64,000 bases of DNA from Planctobacterium sp047947135 (GTDB lineage: Bacteria; Pseudomonadota; Gammaproteobacteria; Enterobacterales; Alteromonadaceae): the NCBI GenBank assembly GCA_047947135.1, contig CP170457.1:1364001-1428000 (forward strand), in the 5' to 3' direction. The notes under the pieces were generated by a model. It did not search any database, was not told the origin of the DNA, and saw nothing but the letters and a program-made list of their open reading frames with translations. The translations under genes and the position numbers were made by a program. Positions 45,414 through 53,960 of this stretch are shown here, one piece after another (positions within the stretch are counted from its first letter, which is position 1; the number at the start of each line of letters is the position of its first letter).

Positions 45414-45471
45414 TCCAAATCGATTGCTGTGCGTACTTATTGATAACGACTCGCAATCAAGTGACGCAGAC

Positions 45472-45768
45472 ATGCAACTGGAACAGTTACTAAAACAACA
45501 GATCCTTATTGAGAAGCTGAGTATTTTGTCCTTTGAGATGAATATTTATCTTGTCACCGTTTTGACAAAAGACTTTCAGGGATTAATTAAAAATCCTGAC
45601 GGTAATCCCCAACGTTTTCGCAGCGTACAACAGGTTAAGGAAGAGTTCGCCGAATGCAATGTGAAGTTCGCCGAACTTATTCATGAGTCGCCTTATGATG
45701 AAATGATCGGCAACCCAGCGAAAGCCAATGACCAGATGGTATTGCCGATTAATATGCGTTCAGTCTGA
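45472..45768 (+). CDS. DUF6482-like small protein
   Basis: From the ATG at 45472 the product is 98 residues (MQLEQLLKQQILIEKLSILS, then FEMNIYLVTVLTKDFQGLI). It is soluble, with a charged C-terminal part ending DEMIGNPAKANDQMVLPINM. It resembles gammaproteobacterial DUF6482 proteins of unknown function. The frame extends to a TTG at 45424, but the extra codons look unlike protein. It is 58 bases after the sterol-desaturase gene, so it may share that transcript. Confidence 0.7.
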   Translation: MQLEQLLKQQILIEKLSILSFEMNIYLVTVLTKDFQGLIKNPDGNPQRFRSVQQVKEEFAECNVKFAELIHESPYDEMIGNPAKANDQMVLPINMRSV

Positions 45769-45780
45769 GCGCTAATGCAG

Positions 45781-46278
45781 TTAGAATTCGACCTTAAGTA
45801 ACTCCACGGCATCACGAAAAGTAACCGTGTCCACCGCGCGTTCACCAGATACCTGACGCTCTATGTTGACCGTATTTATTTGGTCTGGCCATATATCTCT
45901 CAGCGCATTATGTGCGACCGTTAATTCACTGACATTTTCCGGTAGTGGCGCTTCCTGATAAACCCAGAAGAACTTGCCTTCTATTTCAAACCCTACCGAT
46001 AGTAGTGGCAGTTTAGATTCTTCTGCTTCGATACTGAAGCGGTCACTGACATATTCGGCAAAACGCTGCTGGGTTTTACTGTCACTAATAATATCGGCGT
46101 TTTTATCAAATACATGGTGTACCGCATGCTCTGCATCGTGCAGGTAGAAACGGTGCATAATTTCCAGATTGCCACTGCGCTGGTTAAAGAGCACGGTAGA
46201 AATTGCCGTTTTTATCTGATGAGCAAAGGTGGGCGCGCAAAGCGCCCCACAAATTAAAAGAACGAATAACTTTTTCAT
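45781..46278 (-). CDS. DUF6702-like exported protein
   Basis: A 165-residue protein with a signal peptide (MKKLFVLLICGALCAPTFAH) and one small beta-rich domain: IKTAISTVLFNQRSGNLEIM, HRFYLHDAEHAVHHVF and VYQEAPLPENVSELTVAHNAL. The His-rich HRFYLHDAEHAVHH and the pattern match DUF6702. Function is unknown. It follows the M1 peptidase gene by 6 bases in the same direction and the two probably form one operon, as in other marine bacteria where such a gene follows an M1 enzyme. Confidence 0.78.
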   Translation of the reverse strand: MKKLFVLLICGALCAPTFAHQIKTAISTVLFNQRSGNLEIMHRFYLHDAEHAVHHVFDKNADIISDSKTQQRFAEYVSDRFSIEAEESKLPLLSVGFEIEGKFFWVYQEAPLPENVSELTVAHNALRDIWPDQINTVNIERQVSGERAVDTVTFRDAVELLKVEF

Positions 46279-46284
46279 ATTACC

Positions 46285-48750
46285 TTAGTTATCTTCTTCT
46301 TTTTCGCCTTCTGGCTCTTCGTCGTCACTCTTAAGCTCGGTCTTGATATCTTGCATGATATCGCGATATGCCTTGCCCGAGCGTTTTTTGCTCTTGTAAG
46401 CTTCGACCCGACTCTCAATAATTTGTCGTGGATAATGGTTGTTGGTGACATCCACATCGGCGGTTTCCCAGCGTGGGTCGACCTCAACGCTTACTAACTC
46501 TTTATCCTTGTCAGTAATCAGTAGTTTCGCGACCTGTTTTGGAGAACGTCTCCATATTTCTGCAGGAAAGGTGTGTCGCTCAGTACTACCGTCCGCAAAT
46601 GTTGCATCGATAATGATAGGCATGACTAATCCACCGAGATTAGAAAATTCCATAACATAATAATTTTTATCTTCTTTGATCGCGCGTTCAAATGTTGCAC
46701 GCTCCCAGTCTTCCAATTTATCCAACCACTTTTTGTAACTGTTGCGCTCTTTGTTGGTTACGGTCCAGCGATCGTTTTCGTCGTAAAAATCTGAGACATC
46801 AGGATTCCGTTCTACCCAGGTTTTGCCTTCTTCACTGTTACGTTCAACAGTAACTGGCAAAGGTTTATCCAGCTCTTCCTGACGTAAGCGGTCAAAATCG
46901 ATGTCAGGATCTTTGGTATCCAGTCTCAGTTTTGAGACTTTATCGATTGAGATATCGACATGATCAGTGGAGTAGAACCAACCGCGCCAGAACCAATCCA
47001 GATCTACGCCACTGGCTTCTTCCATCGTTCTGAAAAAATCAGTAGGCGTGGGGCGCTTGTATTTCCAGCGTCGGGCATATTCACGTAATGCAAAGTCAAA
47101 TAACTCGCGGCCTAAGATGGTTTCACGCAGAACTTTATATGCGGCGGCTGGTTTGGTGTAAGCATTTGGACCAAATCGAAGAATGCTGTCTGATTGGGTC
47201 ATAATAGGTACTTGGGTACTGCCTTTCATATATCCGACGATGTCACGAGGCTCGACACCCCATGGAATATCGGGATCCCACTCTTGTCCGGCTACACCAT
47301 CCAGAAAGCTATTGATGCCTTCATCCATCCAGGTCCATTGACGTTCATCAGAGTTGACCACCATCGGAAAATAAATATGACCAATTTCATGTATAACCAC
47401 ACCAATCAAGAAACGTTTTTCAGCCAGCGTGTAGGTGCGACTACCATCATCTTGTAACTTGGTGCGAGGGCCGTTAAAGGTGATCATTGGGTATTCCATA
47501 CCGCCTACGGGACCATTAACTGACAGAGCCATTGGATAGGGGTAGTCGAAAGAAAAGCGTGAATAAACTTCCATAGTATGGATAACCGCTTCAGTGCTGT
47601 ACTTCTTCCACAGGTCACCCCCTTCTTTCGGGTAATAGGACATTGCCATAACAAAAGGTTGCTCATCGCCACCCTGCTCATAACCTTTGGCATCCCACAT
47701 AAACTTGCGTGATGTTGCCCAGGCGAAATCACGGACATTCTCGGCACTAAAGCGCCAGGTTTTGCTGTCATCTGTGCCGGCTTTTTCGTTTTCCAAGGCT
47801 TCTTCTGCCGTTACGATAAACACCGGACGTTTGGCATCTTTGGCATCGTCAAGTCGGCTTCGCTGCTCTCTTGTTAACACGTCTTTCGGGTTTTGCAGTA
47901 TCCCGGTTGAGGCAACGATGTGGTCGGCGGGGACGGTCATGGTGACATCATAATCACCGAATTCCAGAGTAAACTCGCCACGACCCAAGAATTCTTTATT
48001 GGTCCAGGCTTCGTAATCGGTATAGGCGGCAAGGCGCGGAAACCACTGGGCAAACAAGAATATATCGTTGCCACCTTCGCGCTCATCGTCTGGGAAATGC
48101 TCATAACCGGAACGCGCCGAGACGGCGTTTTCTTCCAGCACATTAAATGCAAAGTCCAGCGAGAATGTCGTGCTGTCACCAGATTTTAACGGTTTGTTCA
48201 GGTCGATGCGCATTAACGTGCCTACGATCGTGTAGTTGAGCGCATCGCCATTTTTACTTTCTACATTGCTTATTTCGAACCCGAGTGGCACGTCATCCAA
48301 AGCATGTTCCCGGCGTAAAAACGACAGGCTCATTTTCGCCGGATCTGAATCAGAAGCTAGTTTGGTACCCGGACCTCTAGAACCAAGACCACCAAAACTT
48401 TGGCCACGATTGGCCATGGAGTCTTTTCGAAAGCGATTTTGATCCAGATAAACCCACAGGTAGCGAAGTGTATCAGGAGAATTATTTTTATAGGTGATGG
48501 TTTCCGATGCAGTTACGCGACGTTGTTCTTCATCCAAGGTGGCTACGATTTCGTAATCCACTTTTTGCTGCCAATATTGATGGCCTGGCTCCCCAGCGGC
48601 ATTACGATAAACGTTGGGGGTTGGTTGAACTTCATCCAACTGGCGGAATTTATCTTCAAAGTCCCCTTTTGTCTGTTTAATCGCGGCGTGGGCAAAACTG
48701 ATGGAAGCCAAAACCAATGCTGGTATGGCGATTAGAGAGGCTCGATTCAT
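46285..48750 (-). CDS. secreted M1-family metallopeptidase
   Basis: From the ATG at 48750, just after GGAGAATT, the product is about 821 residues with a signal peptide ending SISFAHAA. The M1 zinc site is GVVIHEIGHIYFPMVV followed 18 residues later by the Glu of WMDEGINSF, and the substrate loop reads GGMEYPM (relative of GAMEN). These enzymes trim residues from peptide N-termini in the periplasm or outside. The C-terminus is highly charged (DDEEPEGEKEEDN). A longer upstream frame to 48852 has no protein character. It is divergent from the HMG-CoA reductase gene. Confidence 0.92.
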   Translation of the reverse strand: MNRASLIAIPALVLASISFAHAAIKQTKGDFEDKFRQLDEVQPTPNVYRNAAGEPGHQYWQQKVDYEIVATLDEEQRRVTASETITYKNNSPDTLRYLWVYLDQNRFRKDSMANRGQSFGGLGSRGPGTKLASDSDPAKMSLSFLRREHALDDVPLGFEISNVESKNGDALNYTIVGTLMRIDLNKPLKSGDSTTFSLDFAFNVLEENAVSARSGYEHFPDDEREGGNDIFLFAQWFPRLAAYTDYEAWTNKEFLGRGEFTLEFGDYDVTMTVPADHIVASTGILQNPKDVLTREQRSRLDDAKDAKRPVFIVTAEEALENEKAGTDDSKTWRFSAENVRDFAWATSRKFMWDAKGYEQGGDEQPFVMAMSYYPKEGGDLWKKYSTEAVIHTMEVYSRFSFDYPYPMALSVNGPVGGMEYPMITFNGPRTKLQDDGSRTYTLAEKRFLIGVVIHEIGHIYFPMVVNSDERQWTWMDEGINSFLDGVAGQEWDPDIPWGVEPRDIVGYMKGSTQVPIMTQSDSILRFGPNAYTKPAAAYKVLRETILGRELFDFALREYARRWKYKRPTPTDFFRTMEEASGVDLDWFWRGWFYSTDHVDISIDKVSKLRLDTKDPDIDFDRLRQEELDKPLPVTVERNSEEGKTWVERNPDVSDFYDENDRWTVTNKERNSYKKWLDKLEDWERATFERAIKEDKNYYVMEFSNLGGLVMPIIIDATFADGSTERHTFPAEIWRRSPKQVAKLLITDKDKELVSVEVDPRWETADVDVTNNHYPRQIIESRVEAYKSKKRSGKAYRDIMQDIKTELKSDDEEPEGEKEEDN

Positions 48751-49010
48751 TAAATTCTCCTTGATGGGGCTTGTTCGATGGCCAGGAAGATACTTAAGTA
48801 CGAAGCGTAGACTAACCCGAATTAAACAAAAACAAAAATTATTCCAAATCAAATGGAAACGCTTATGTATAGATAGGCTTGCAGTCGATGCGAATATTCA
48901 GACATTCAGTGGTCACAGGTCTGAACAGCGTGTTTATTGGGTTTTTGTCATTGCTATGACACATCTTTTAGTTGAGATTGTAAGCTCGTCTCGAATACAG
49001 GGAGCAGCAC

Positions 49011-50186
49011 ATGAGCACATCCGATCGCATTCCTCGCAATGGTCGACGCAATTACACCGAAGATATGGCAATTACCCGACGGCAATTTCTGGCTGAAAAA
49101 ACCGGTGAGAGTCTGGAGCACACTGGGCAATATTCAATAGACCCTGCTGTACTACCTGGCAACATTGAAAATTTCGTTGGCGTCGTGCAGATGCCACTGG
49201 GGGTGGCTGGTCCCATTTTAATCAATGGTGAAGATGCCAACGGACAATTCTACGTGCCGTTAGCAACAACTGAAGGCACTTTGGTTGCCAGTTATAGTCG
49301 TGGCATGCGGGTTATTTCCGAGTCTGGTGGTTGTAAGACCACAGTTGTTGAGCAATTTATGCAGCGGGCTCCCGCGTTTATTTTTGGTGACGCCAGAGAG
49401 GCGAAAGACTTTGGACAATGGGTAAAGGATAACTTTGAGCGTATCAAAGATGTCGCAGAGACAACGACCAGCATAGGTAAGCTGATTAATATACAACAGT
49501 GGTCCGTATCGAAAATGCGCTACTTGCGCTTTAACTACACCACGGGTGACGCAGCTGGACAGAACATGGTGGGAAAAGCAACACTGGCGGCATGCGAGTG
49601 GATAGTCGCGAATTACGAAAAGGCGACGAAATATCTGTTGTCTGGCAATATGGATACAGATAAAAAGCATTCCCACCTGAATATGCTCAATTCTCGGGGA
49701 AAAAGAGTCATTGCCGAAGCGGTCATAGACAAAGCAATTCTCCAAAAATTTATGCACACCGATACAGCTGATCTTGCTCGTGCCTGTGTGTTGGCCAATA
49801 CCGGAGCATTGATGGCTGGTGCGGCGTATAACGGACCACATTCTGCAAATGGTATTGCGTCATTGTTTATTGCGACTGGGCAAGATGAGGCAAATGTGGT
49901 GGAATCCCATGCTGGTATTTTGTCCCATGAACTGTTACCAAATGGTGATTTGTACTTGTCAGTTACATTGCCGTCTTTAATTTGCGCCACCTATGGCGGC
50001 GGAACCGGTCTTCCCACCCAAAAAGAGTGTTTAAATTTATTGGGTTGTTACGGAGCAGGCAAAGCCAATAAACTTGCTGAGATAGTGGCAGCGACAGTAC
50101 TTGCCGGCGACATCTCTCTGGGATGTGCGGTTATTGCGGGAGACTGGGTAACCAGTCATGATAAATATGGACGAAATCGCGATTAG
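49011..50186 (+). CDS. hydroxymethylglutaryl-CoA reductase
   Basis: A 391-residue soluble enzyme without membrane region. It carries ENFVGVVQMPLGVAGPI, the catalytic Glu in VPLATTEGTLVASYSRG, the TGDAAGQNM motif, the catalytic Lys in TDKKHSH, the Asp in ATGQDEANVVE and the His in VTSHDKYGRNR. The set resembles class I (eukaryote and archaea-like) reductases more than the Pseudomonas mevalonii class. It converts HMG-CoA and mevalonate. No HMG-CoA synthase or mevalonate kinase is in the window, so its pathway is unclear. GGGAG precedes the ATG. Confidence 0.93.
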   Translation: MSTSDRIPRNGRRNYTEDMAITRRQFLAEKTGESLEHTGQYSIDPAVLPGNIENFVGVVQMPLGVAGPILINGEDANGQFYVPLATTEGTLVASYSRGMRVISESGGCKTTVVEQFMQRAPAFIFGDAREAKDFGQWVKDNFERIKDVAETTTSIGKLINIQQWSVSKMRYLRFNYTTGDAAGQNMVGKATLAACEWIVANYEKATKYLLSGNMDTDKKHSHLNMLNSRGKRVIAEAVIDKAILQKFMHTDTADLARACVLANTGALMAGAAYNGPHSANGIASLFIATGQDEANVVESHAGILSHELLPNGDLYLSVTLPSLICATYGGGTGLPTQKECLNLLGCYGAGKANKLAEIVAATVLAGDISLGCAVIAGDWVTSHDKYGRNRD

Positions 50187-50325
50187 ATCTCTTTTCGGGA
50201 CTGGCATTATTTCTTGCGTACATGCATTGCTAATAAATAAGTCGTCTATGCCCGAATAAAATACGCTTGTCTACGGGCTGGAACTTTGCGATTCTGCTGT
50301 CCTCTCTCATTTCGTCAACACTATT

Positions 50326-51423
50326 ATGCAGAGTTTTCACTGGCAACGTGCGGTTTTAAAAATAGGTAGTGCACTAATCTCGCCTAAAGGCGAGGGGTGC
50401 AGTGTTGAATTTTTGTTGGCAATTGCCCGATTTATTACTTCCGCCAGAAGTCAGGGAAAAGAGATCATTTTGGTTTCATCGGGCAGTGTCGCGGCTGGAC
50501 GCGGCAGTATTCCCGTCACCCATCAGCCAACAATCGCTGAAAAGCAGGCCATGGCGTCGATTGGACAGTTGCAATTGATGGCAACCTGGTCGCGTTTTTT
50601 TGATTTTCCCTGTGCCCAAATTCTACTGACCTACGGCGATCTCAAAGATCGCACTCGCTACGTTAATATCAAAAATACCTTAACCGAACTGTTGCGTCAT
50701 CAGGCATTACCTATTGTGAACGAAAACGACAGTGTTGCCGTAAATGAGATAAAAGTAGGTGACAACGATAATCTGGCGGCTTACACCGCGCTGGTATCGC
50801 AAGCCGATACTCTGATTATTTGCTCTGATGTAGACGGTTTATACTCTGCAGACCCTCGCAAAGATGCTTCTGCCAGTTTGATAAGCAGTGTTGATGAAAT
50901 TACAGAAGAGCACTATGCCCTCGCAGGCGGTGCTGGCAGCAAGGTAGGCACGGGAGGAATGCGCACCAAGTTGCAGGCAGCACAAAAATGTACCCTAAGT
51001 GGGATTCAGTCATTGATCGTTAATGGCTACAAAGCAGACACATTTGAGTATTTACTGCAGGAAAAAAGCCCAGGTACCTATTTTCATCCGAAGATATCCC
51101 GAAGCTCTGCAAGGCGACACTGGTTACAACATGCATTGCCGGTTTCAGGCGATATTTTATTAGATGATGGGGCGCTTACGGCGATTAGAGAAAAAGGTGC
51201 GTCCCTGTTACCTTCTGGAATTCGGCAGGTAAAAGGTTCATTCCTGGCTGGTGAAGCAGTGACCCTGAGTACCCAAAATGGGGTGTTTGCCAAGGGACTG
51301 GTGTTATATGGCAGTGATGATTTAGCCCACATCATCGGTAAACAGAGTCATGAGATTCAAAGTTTGTTGGGCTTTTCCAACGGCGAAGTCGTAGTTCACA
51401 GAGATGATCTGATTAAATATTAA
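50326..51423 (+). CDS. proB: glutamate 5-kinase
   Basis: ProB phosphorylates glutamate in the first step of proline synthesis. The 365-residue product has the kinase domain (LKIGSALISPKGEG, LVSSGSVAAGR, PIVNENDSVAVNEIKVGDND, VGTGGMRTKLQAA) and a C-terminal PUA domain (from about 280). Kinase and PUA match E. coli in length and order. It starts at an ATG with only a weak ribosome site. It is followed 11 bases later by proA. Confidence 0.96.
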   Translation: MQSFHWQRAVLKIGSALISPKGEGCSVEFLLAIARFITSARSQGKEIILVSSGSVAAGRGSIPVTHQPTIAEKQAMASIGQLQLMATWSRFFDFPCAQILLTYGDLKDRTRYVNIKNTLTELLRHQALPIVNENDSVAVNEIKVGDNDNLAAYTALVSQADTLIICSDVDGLYSADPRKDASASLISSVDEITEEHYALAGGAGSKVGTGGMRTKLQAAQKCTLSGIQSLIVNGYKADTFEYLLQEKSPGTYFHPKISRSSARRHWLQHALPVSGDILLDDGALTAIREKGASLLPSGIRQVKGSFLAGEAVTLSTQNGVFAKGLVLYGSDDLAHIIGKQSHEIQSLLGFSNGEVVVHRDDLIKY

Positions 51424-51434
51424 GAGAGAGTATT

Positions 51435-52685
51435 ATGACCTTTTCGATTCAAACCGCAGCCAGCAACGCAAAAAAAAGTGCCAACCAGGTAGCTAAACTT
51501 GGTGCCCGGGTAAAGCAACAGATTCTGCTTGATGTGGCCGAGAACCTGATCGCAAATCAGAAACGTATTCTGGCAGAAAATGCTATCGATATTGCTCAAG
51601 GCACTGAGAACGGCTTGAGTGATGCCATGCTGGACCGCCTGTTGCTGGATGAAAAACGGTTGCTGGATATTGCGGGCGCGGTAAGAAATATTGCCCTCCA
51701 GGAAGATCCTGTTGGCAGTATGTCAGGCCTGAAACAACTCCCAAGTGGTATCCGAGTAGGGAAAATGAAAATTCCCCTTGGTGTTATCGCGATGGTGTAC
51801 GAATCTCGTCCGAACGTGACCATTGACGCCGCAGCACTTTGTTTTAAAGCCGGTAACGCCGTCATTCTGCGGGGCGGCAAAGAAGCGCTGCACTCTAATC
51901 TTGCTCTGGCGGAATGTTTTCATCAGGCACTGGAAAAACATCAGGTTGCCAGCACTGCTGTAACTGTCATCCCCGATCCGGATCGTGAGATCATGGCCCA
52001 AATGTTGATGCTTAATGAAGAGATCGATTTGGTGATACCTCGCGGTGGTGAAGGGCTTATACGTTATGTCAGTACACACAGTCGCATCCCAGTGATCCAG
52101 CACTTTAAGGGTGTCTGCCATTTGTACGTGGCACAAGATGCGGACTTAACTAAGGCGCTGAATATTCTGGAAAACGGCAAAACCCAAAGAACCGGTGTGT
52201 GTAATGCGCTGGAGACGTTGCTTGTAGACGCCTCAATTGCGCCGACGTTTTTACCAATGGCGGCGACAATGTTGCAGGAGCACGGTGTTAGGATTCATGC
52301 CTGTAGTAAAAGTATTGAGTATTTCGCCGCAGCTGAAGCAGCAACTGACGACGACTGGGATGCTGAGTATTTAGCGCTGGAAATCGCTGTTCGCGTAGTG
52401 AGCGATTACGATGCGGCTGTTGCTCACATAGAAGAATACGGCTCCGGTCACACTGAAGTGATTGTCACGCAGGACTATTCAATGGCACAGCGCTTTACCC
52501 GGGACATTAATTCATCTGTTGTGATGGTCAACGCCTCGTCGCGCTTTTCTGATGGAGGAGAGCTGGGATTAGGTGCGGAAATTGGCATTTCAACCAGTAA
52601 ACTGCATGCCTATGGTCCTATGGGGGTTGAATCACTGACAACAGAAAAATTTGTGGTGTTGGGAGAGGGAGAAACGCGGTCCTGA
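51435..52685 (+). CDS. proA: gamma-glutamyl phosphate reductase
   Basis: ProA reduces gamma-glutamyl phosphate to the semialdehyde that cyclises towards proline. The 416-residue protein shows LDRLLLDEKRLLDIAGAVRN, KIPLGVIAMVYESRPNVT, AVILRGGKEA, and the active Cys in RTGVCNALETLLV. Start AGAGAG then ATG. Its stop TGA shares a base with the ATG of the next gene (TGATG), coupling translation of the EamA transporter to proBA. Confidence 0.97.
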   Translation: MTFSIQTAASNAKKSANQVAKLGARVKQQILLDVAENLIANQKRILAENAIDIAQGTENGLSDAMLDRLLLDEKRLLDIAGAVRNIALQEDPVGSMSGLKQLPSGIRVGKMKIPLGVIAMVYESRPNVTIDAAALCFKAGNAVILRGGKEALHSNLALAECFHQALEKHQVASTAVTVIPDPDREIMAQMLMLNEEIDLVIPRGGEGLIRYVSTHSRIPVIQHFKGVCHLYVAQDADLTKALNILENGKTQRTGVCNALETLLVDASIAPTFLPMAATMLQEHGVRIHACSKSIEYFAAAEAATDDDWDAEYLALEIAVRVVSDYDAAVAHIEEYGSGHTEVIVTQDYSMAQRFTRDINSSVVMVNASSRFSDGGELGLGAEIGISTSKLHAYGPMGVESLTTEKFVVLGEGETRS

Positions 52686-53599
52686 TGTCGACCTTTTTAC
52701 TGTTCCTAACTTGTATTTTGATTTGGGGTTCAACCTGGCTGGCTATTACTTTCCAGTTAGGCGAGATATCCCCTTTTTACTCCGTGGGATTGCGCTTCGG
52801 TATCGCGGCATTGTTGCTGGGGTTATATTGCAAATATAAGCGACTGGATATGCGATTACCCATGGCGGTGCATTGGCGACTCGTCGTGACTGGGGTGTGC
52901 CTGTATACCCTGGACTATGTGTTTTTATACCACAGTCAGCAATACCTCATCAGTGCCTGGGTGGCATTATTAAGCTCTAGCATTGTTTACCTCAATGTCC
53001 TGTTTCGACGTGTGTTGTTTAAGCGCACGGTGCGTGTGGAAGTATTGTCTGGTGGGCTTTTGGGCGCGACTGGATTGGTCATCTTGTTCTGGGAACCGTT
53101 AACCAGTGTTGATTTAGGGCAGTACTTTATGCTGGGACTTGTCCTCGCCACCGTGTCATTTGTATTTGCTTCATTAGGCAATGTCTTTTCTGAAAGTGCG
53201 TTGGATAAAGGTGCACCTGTGGTGCAAGTGAACTTTTACGCAATGCTGTATAGTTTGCCGGTGACTTTTGGTATCGCGCTGGTTACCGGGGCCAGTTTTG
53301 TACTTCCCAACAATCCTGATTATTGGTTGTCGCTGTTGTATCTCAGTGTTTTTGGTTCTGTATTGGCGTTTGGGGCCTATATGAAACTAGTGCAACGATT
53401 GGGTGCGGACAAATCGGCCTATGTGGTACTGATGTATCCTTTGGTCGCACTATTTCTTTCTACTCTGTTTGAGGCCTATGAATGGCATCTACGGGACGCT
53501 GTTGGTGTGCTATTGATTTTGCTGGGCAACTACGTTGCTATGGGGTTATACCAATCAGTAATAATATGTGATCGCTCAGCGCGGTCTCAGGGACATTAG
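52685..53599 (+). CDS. EamA-family (DMT) transporter with altered C-terminus
   Basis: A 304-residue inner-membrane protein with about ten helices and two EamA repeats (FLTCILIWGSTWLAITFQLG and LATVSFVFASLGNVFSESAL). DMT exporters carry amino acids or metabolites. The start codon overlaps the proA stop, so it may move a proline-pathway product. Residues from about 288 to the end (LYQSVIICDRSARSQGH) are encoded by the left end of the repeat element at 53549, so the native C-terminus was replaced. The last helix (DAVGVLLILLGNYVAMG) is still complete, so the protein may still work. Confidence 0.9.
   Translation: MSTFLLFLTCILIWGSTWLAITFQLGEISPFYSVGLRFGIAALLLGLYCKYKRLDMRLPMAVHWRLVVTGVCLYTLDYVFLYHSQQYLISAWVALLSSSIVYLNVLFRRVLFKRTVRVEVLSGGLLGATGLVILFWEPLTSVDLGQYFMLGLVLATVSFVFASLGNVFSESALDKGAPVVQVNFYAMLYSLPVTFGIALVTGASFVLPNNPDYWLSLLYLSVFGSVLAFGAYMKLVQRLGADKSAYVVLMYPLVALFLSTLFEAYEWHLRDAVGVLLILLGNYVAMGLYQSVIICDRSARSQGH
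53548..53573 (+). repeat. left terminal inverted repeat of the element
   Basis: These 26 bases are the exact reverse complement of 53862-53887. They lie inside the EamA reading frame and supply its last codons. Confidence 0.85.
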
Positions 53600-53886
53600 T
53601 TCAAGGCGTACGAATGAAAGAATACTGGTGGTCTTGTGAACTTCGTACAACACAGACAAAAGTTTCAGGAAAACTTTTGAACAGCTTTAGCTGGCCTGCG
53701 AAGCAGGTGATATTCAGGGATGAATATCATAAATAATGTTCCTGAGGCGCGTCTTCGATGGGGCTGAAACGAATTTATACGGCGTTGGATGTTTTTGATT
53801 TAGACTCACTAAACCTGCAAACATCCGCCTTGTCTAAATTCGTTTCAGCTCCCACTGAGTAGATCACATATTATTACTGATTGGTA
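53549..53886. mobile_element. MITE-like non-autonomous element
   Basis: A 338-base element bounded by perfect terminal inverted repeats of 25 to 26 bases: the left end starts TACCAATCAGTAATAATATG and the right end is its complement ending at 53886. A TTA lies on each side (53546-53548 and 53887-53889), consistent with a 3-base target duplication. It has no transposase gene. Inside are GATATTCA-GGGA-TGAATATC at 53709 and a long imperfect hairpin at 53761-53853. Mobilisation in trans by a transposase elsewhere is inference. Confidence 0.8.
53761..53853. repeat. long imperfect hairpin inside the element
   Basis: The arm starting CTGAAACGAATTTA pairs with the later TAAATTCGTTTCAG, and GGATGTTT pairs with AAACATCC, leaving a loop of about 25 bases. 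The transcript would fold into a strong stem, and the structure could serve as the element's recognition feature or as a terminator for EamA. Confidence 0.7.
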
Positions 53887-53887
53887 T
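53862..53887 (-). repeat. right terminal inverted repeat of the element
   Basis: The exact inverted copy of 53548-53573. It is followed by TAAATTAAA. Confidence 0.85.
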
Positions 53888-53889
53888 TA

Positions 53890-53918
53890 AATTAAAGAAA
53901 CGCCGCTAAGACGGCGTT
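53890..53918 (-). terminator. terminator of the CZB chemoreceptor gene
   Basis: On the minus strand AACGCCG-TCTTAG-CGGCGTT is followed by TCTTTAATTTA, a 7-bp GC-rich stem and a T-rich tail about 40 bases past the stop codon at 53961. Confidence 0.7.
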
Positions 53919-53960
53919 ACAGTTAGCTAAATAGTGTTTCCTTTGGAACGAGGTTCCACT

